From Candidatus Bathycorpusculum sp. (GTDB lineage: Archaea; Thermoproteota; Bathyarchaeia; Bathyarchaeales; Bathycorpusculaceae): a stretch of 6,065 bases of DNA. The translations under genes and the position numbers were made by a program. The stretch is from contig WREZ01000080.1 in the NCBI GenBank assembly GCA_009779045.1, positions 1-6,065 of the forward strand, in the 5' to 3' direction. Positions 5,785 through 6,065 of this stretch are shown one piece after another; position 1 is the first letter of the stretch, and every line of letters starts with the position of its first letter. The notes beneath the pieces were generated by a model. The model saw only the letters and a program-made list of their open reading frames with translations. It ran no database searches and had not been told where the DNA came from.

Positions 5785-6065
5785 AACAACAAACACACAC
5801 ACCACACTAATAGCCATTATTCCACCAAACACACAAAACACAACAACCACAAAACAACAAACAAACACAAACACAATTTTTCCACACACCCCACCACAAT
5901 AATTTAACAGAAAAACAAATTATCAAATAATTAACTAACACCACACACATAAACTCAAATTTTGCTCAACTATATCCATAACACTCACCAGTGACTACTA
6001 CGCAATCATCGCCACTGCCACATCTTCAAAGCATAATTAATTCAGACTAAAAATAAGATTAACAA
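5785..6065. other. Upstream flank of the radical SAM gene, A/C-rich, no secure gene
   Basis: The plus strand is extremely poor in G: only one G (5813) between 5780 and 5909. On the minus strand this gives G/T repeats that translate as valine/phenylalanine-rich sequence, which explains the hydrophobic extension of the radical SAM frame to 5889. AT-rich stretches at 5905-5940 could hold the promoter of that gene, but no single TATA element stands out. From 5941 to the right edge I see only very short frames. Confidence 0.4.

Noticed and set aside
5785..5889. N-terminal extension of the radical SAM protein with a hydrophobic segment, possibly a membrane anchor
   Set aside because: The added residues are almost all Val, Phe and Cys from G/T-repetitive DNA, and homologues start just before the Cys motif. 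ATG 5817 with GGTG upstream stays a weak alternative.
5935..5979. 14-codon minus-strand frame ending CVWC upstream of the radical SAM gene, considered as a peptide substrate
   Set aside because: It is too short for a precursor with leader and core. A GGTG lies upstream of its ATG, but such matches are expected by chance in G/T-rich DNA.

Overview
The window reads as archaeal, from a lineage of the TACK type (Thaumarchaeota/Crenarchaeota relatives). Its centrepiece is a four-gene Cdv (ESCRT-type) cell-division operon that includes CdvA. CdvA is known from TACK archaea and is not a feature of euryarchaeal or Asgard ESCRT systems. Archaeal-type TATA boxes, purine-rich Shine-Dalgarno sites and a TTG start agree. 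The genome is AT-rich. The radical SAM gene belongs to a type known from anaerobic archaea, so an anaerobic TACK group such as Bathyarchaeia is my best guess; this is inference.

Layout. Bases 1-235 are a gene-poor 3' flank with plus-strand T tracts. From 3875 down to 236 on the minus strand run four closely spaced genes with gaps of 26, 35 and 24 bases: an ESCRT-III protein without a winged helix (CdvB paralogue, 3875-3210), CdvA with a PRC barrel and coiled coil (3183-2416), CdvB with ESCRT-III core, MIM2-like motif and C-terminal winged helix (2380-1454), and CdvC, a Vps4-type AAA ATPase with an N-terminal MIT domain (1429-236). Bases 3876-4110 are a divergent promoter region with a TATA-like element, a 14-base perfect palindrome and a 9-base direct repeat 41 bases apart. 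A 74-residue protein with two membrane helices follows on the plus strand (4111-4335). Bases 4336-4653 are non-coding and AT-rich except for a GC-rich island at about 4425-4524. A radical SAM/SPASM enzyme of the putative peptide-modifying AF1577/Mhun_1560 type occupies 5784-4654 on the minus strand. The right edge holds no gene I can support.

How the genes work together. By analogy with Sulfolobus, CdvA marks the division site at the membrane and recruits CdvB through the CdvB winged helix. ESCRT-III paralogues form the constricting polymer, and CdvC binds their MIM2 motifs through its MIT domain and remodels them with ATP. The most interesting point is that all three putative CdvC partners carry a proline-rich MIM2-like motif. 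In CdvA it is the same seven residues (DLPEPPV) as in CdvB, and it is fused to a C-terminal strand-like tail that could be the CdvB-binding peptide. This suggests that CdvC could act directly on CdvA in this lineage. No functional link between the Cdv operon and the radical SAM gene is visible.
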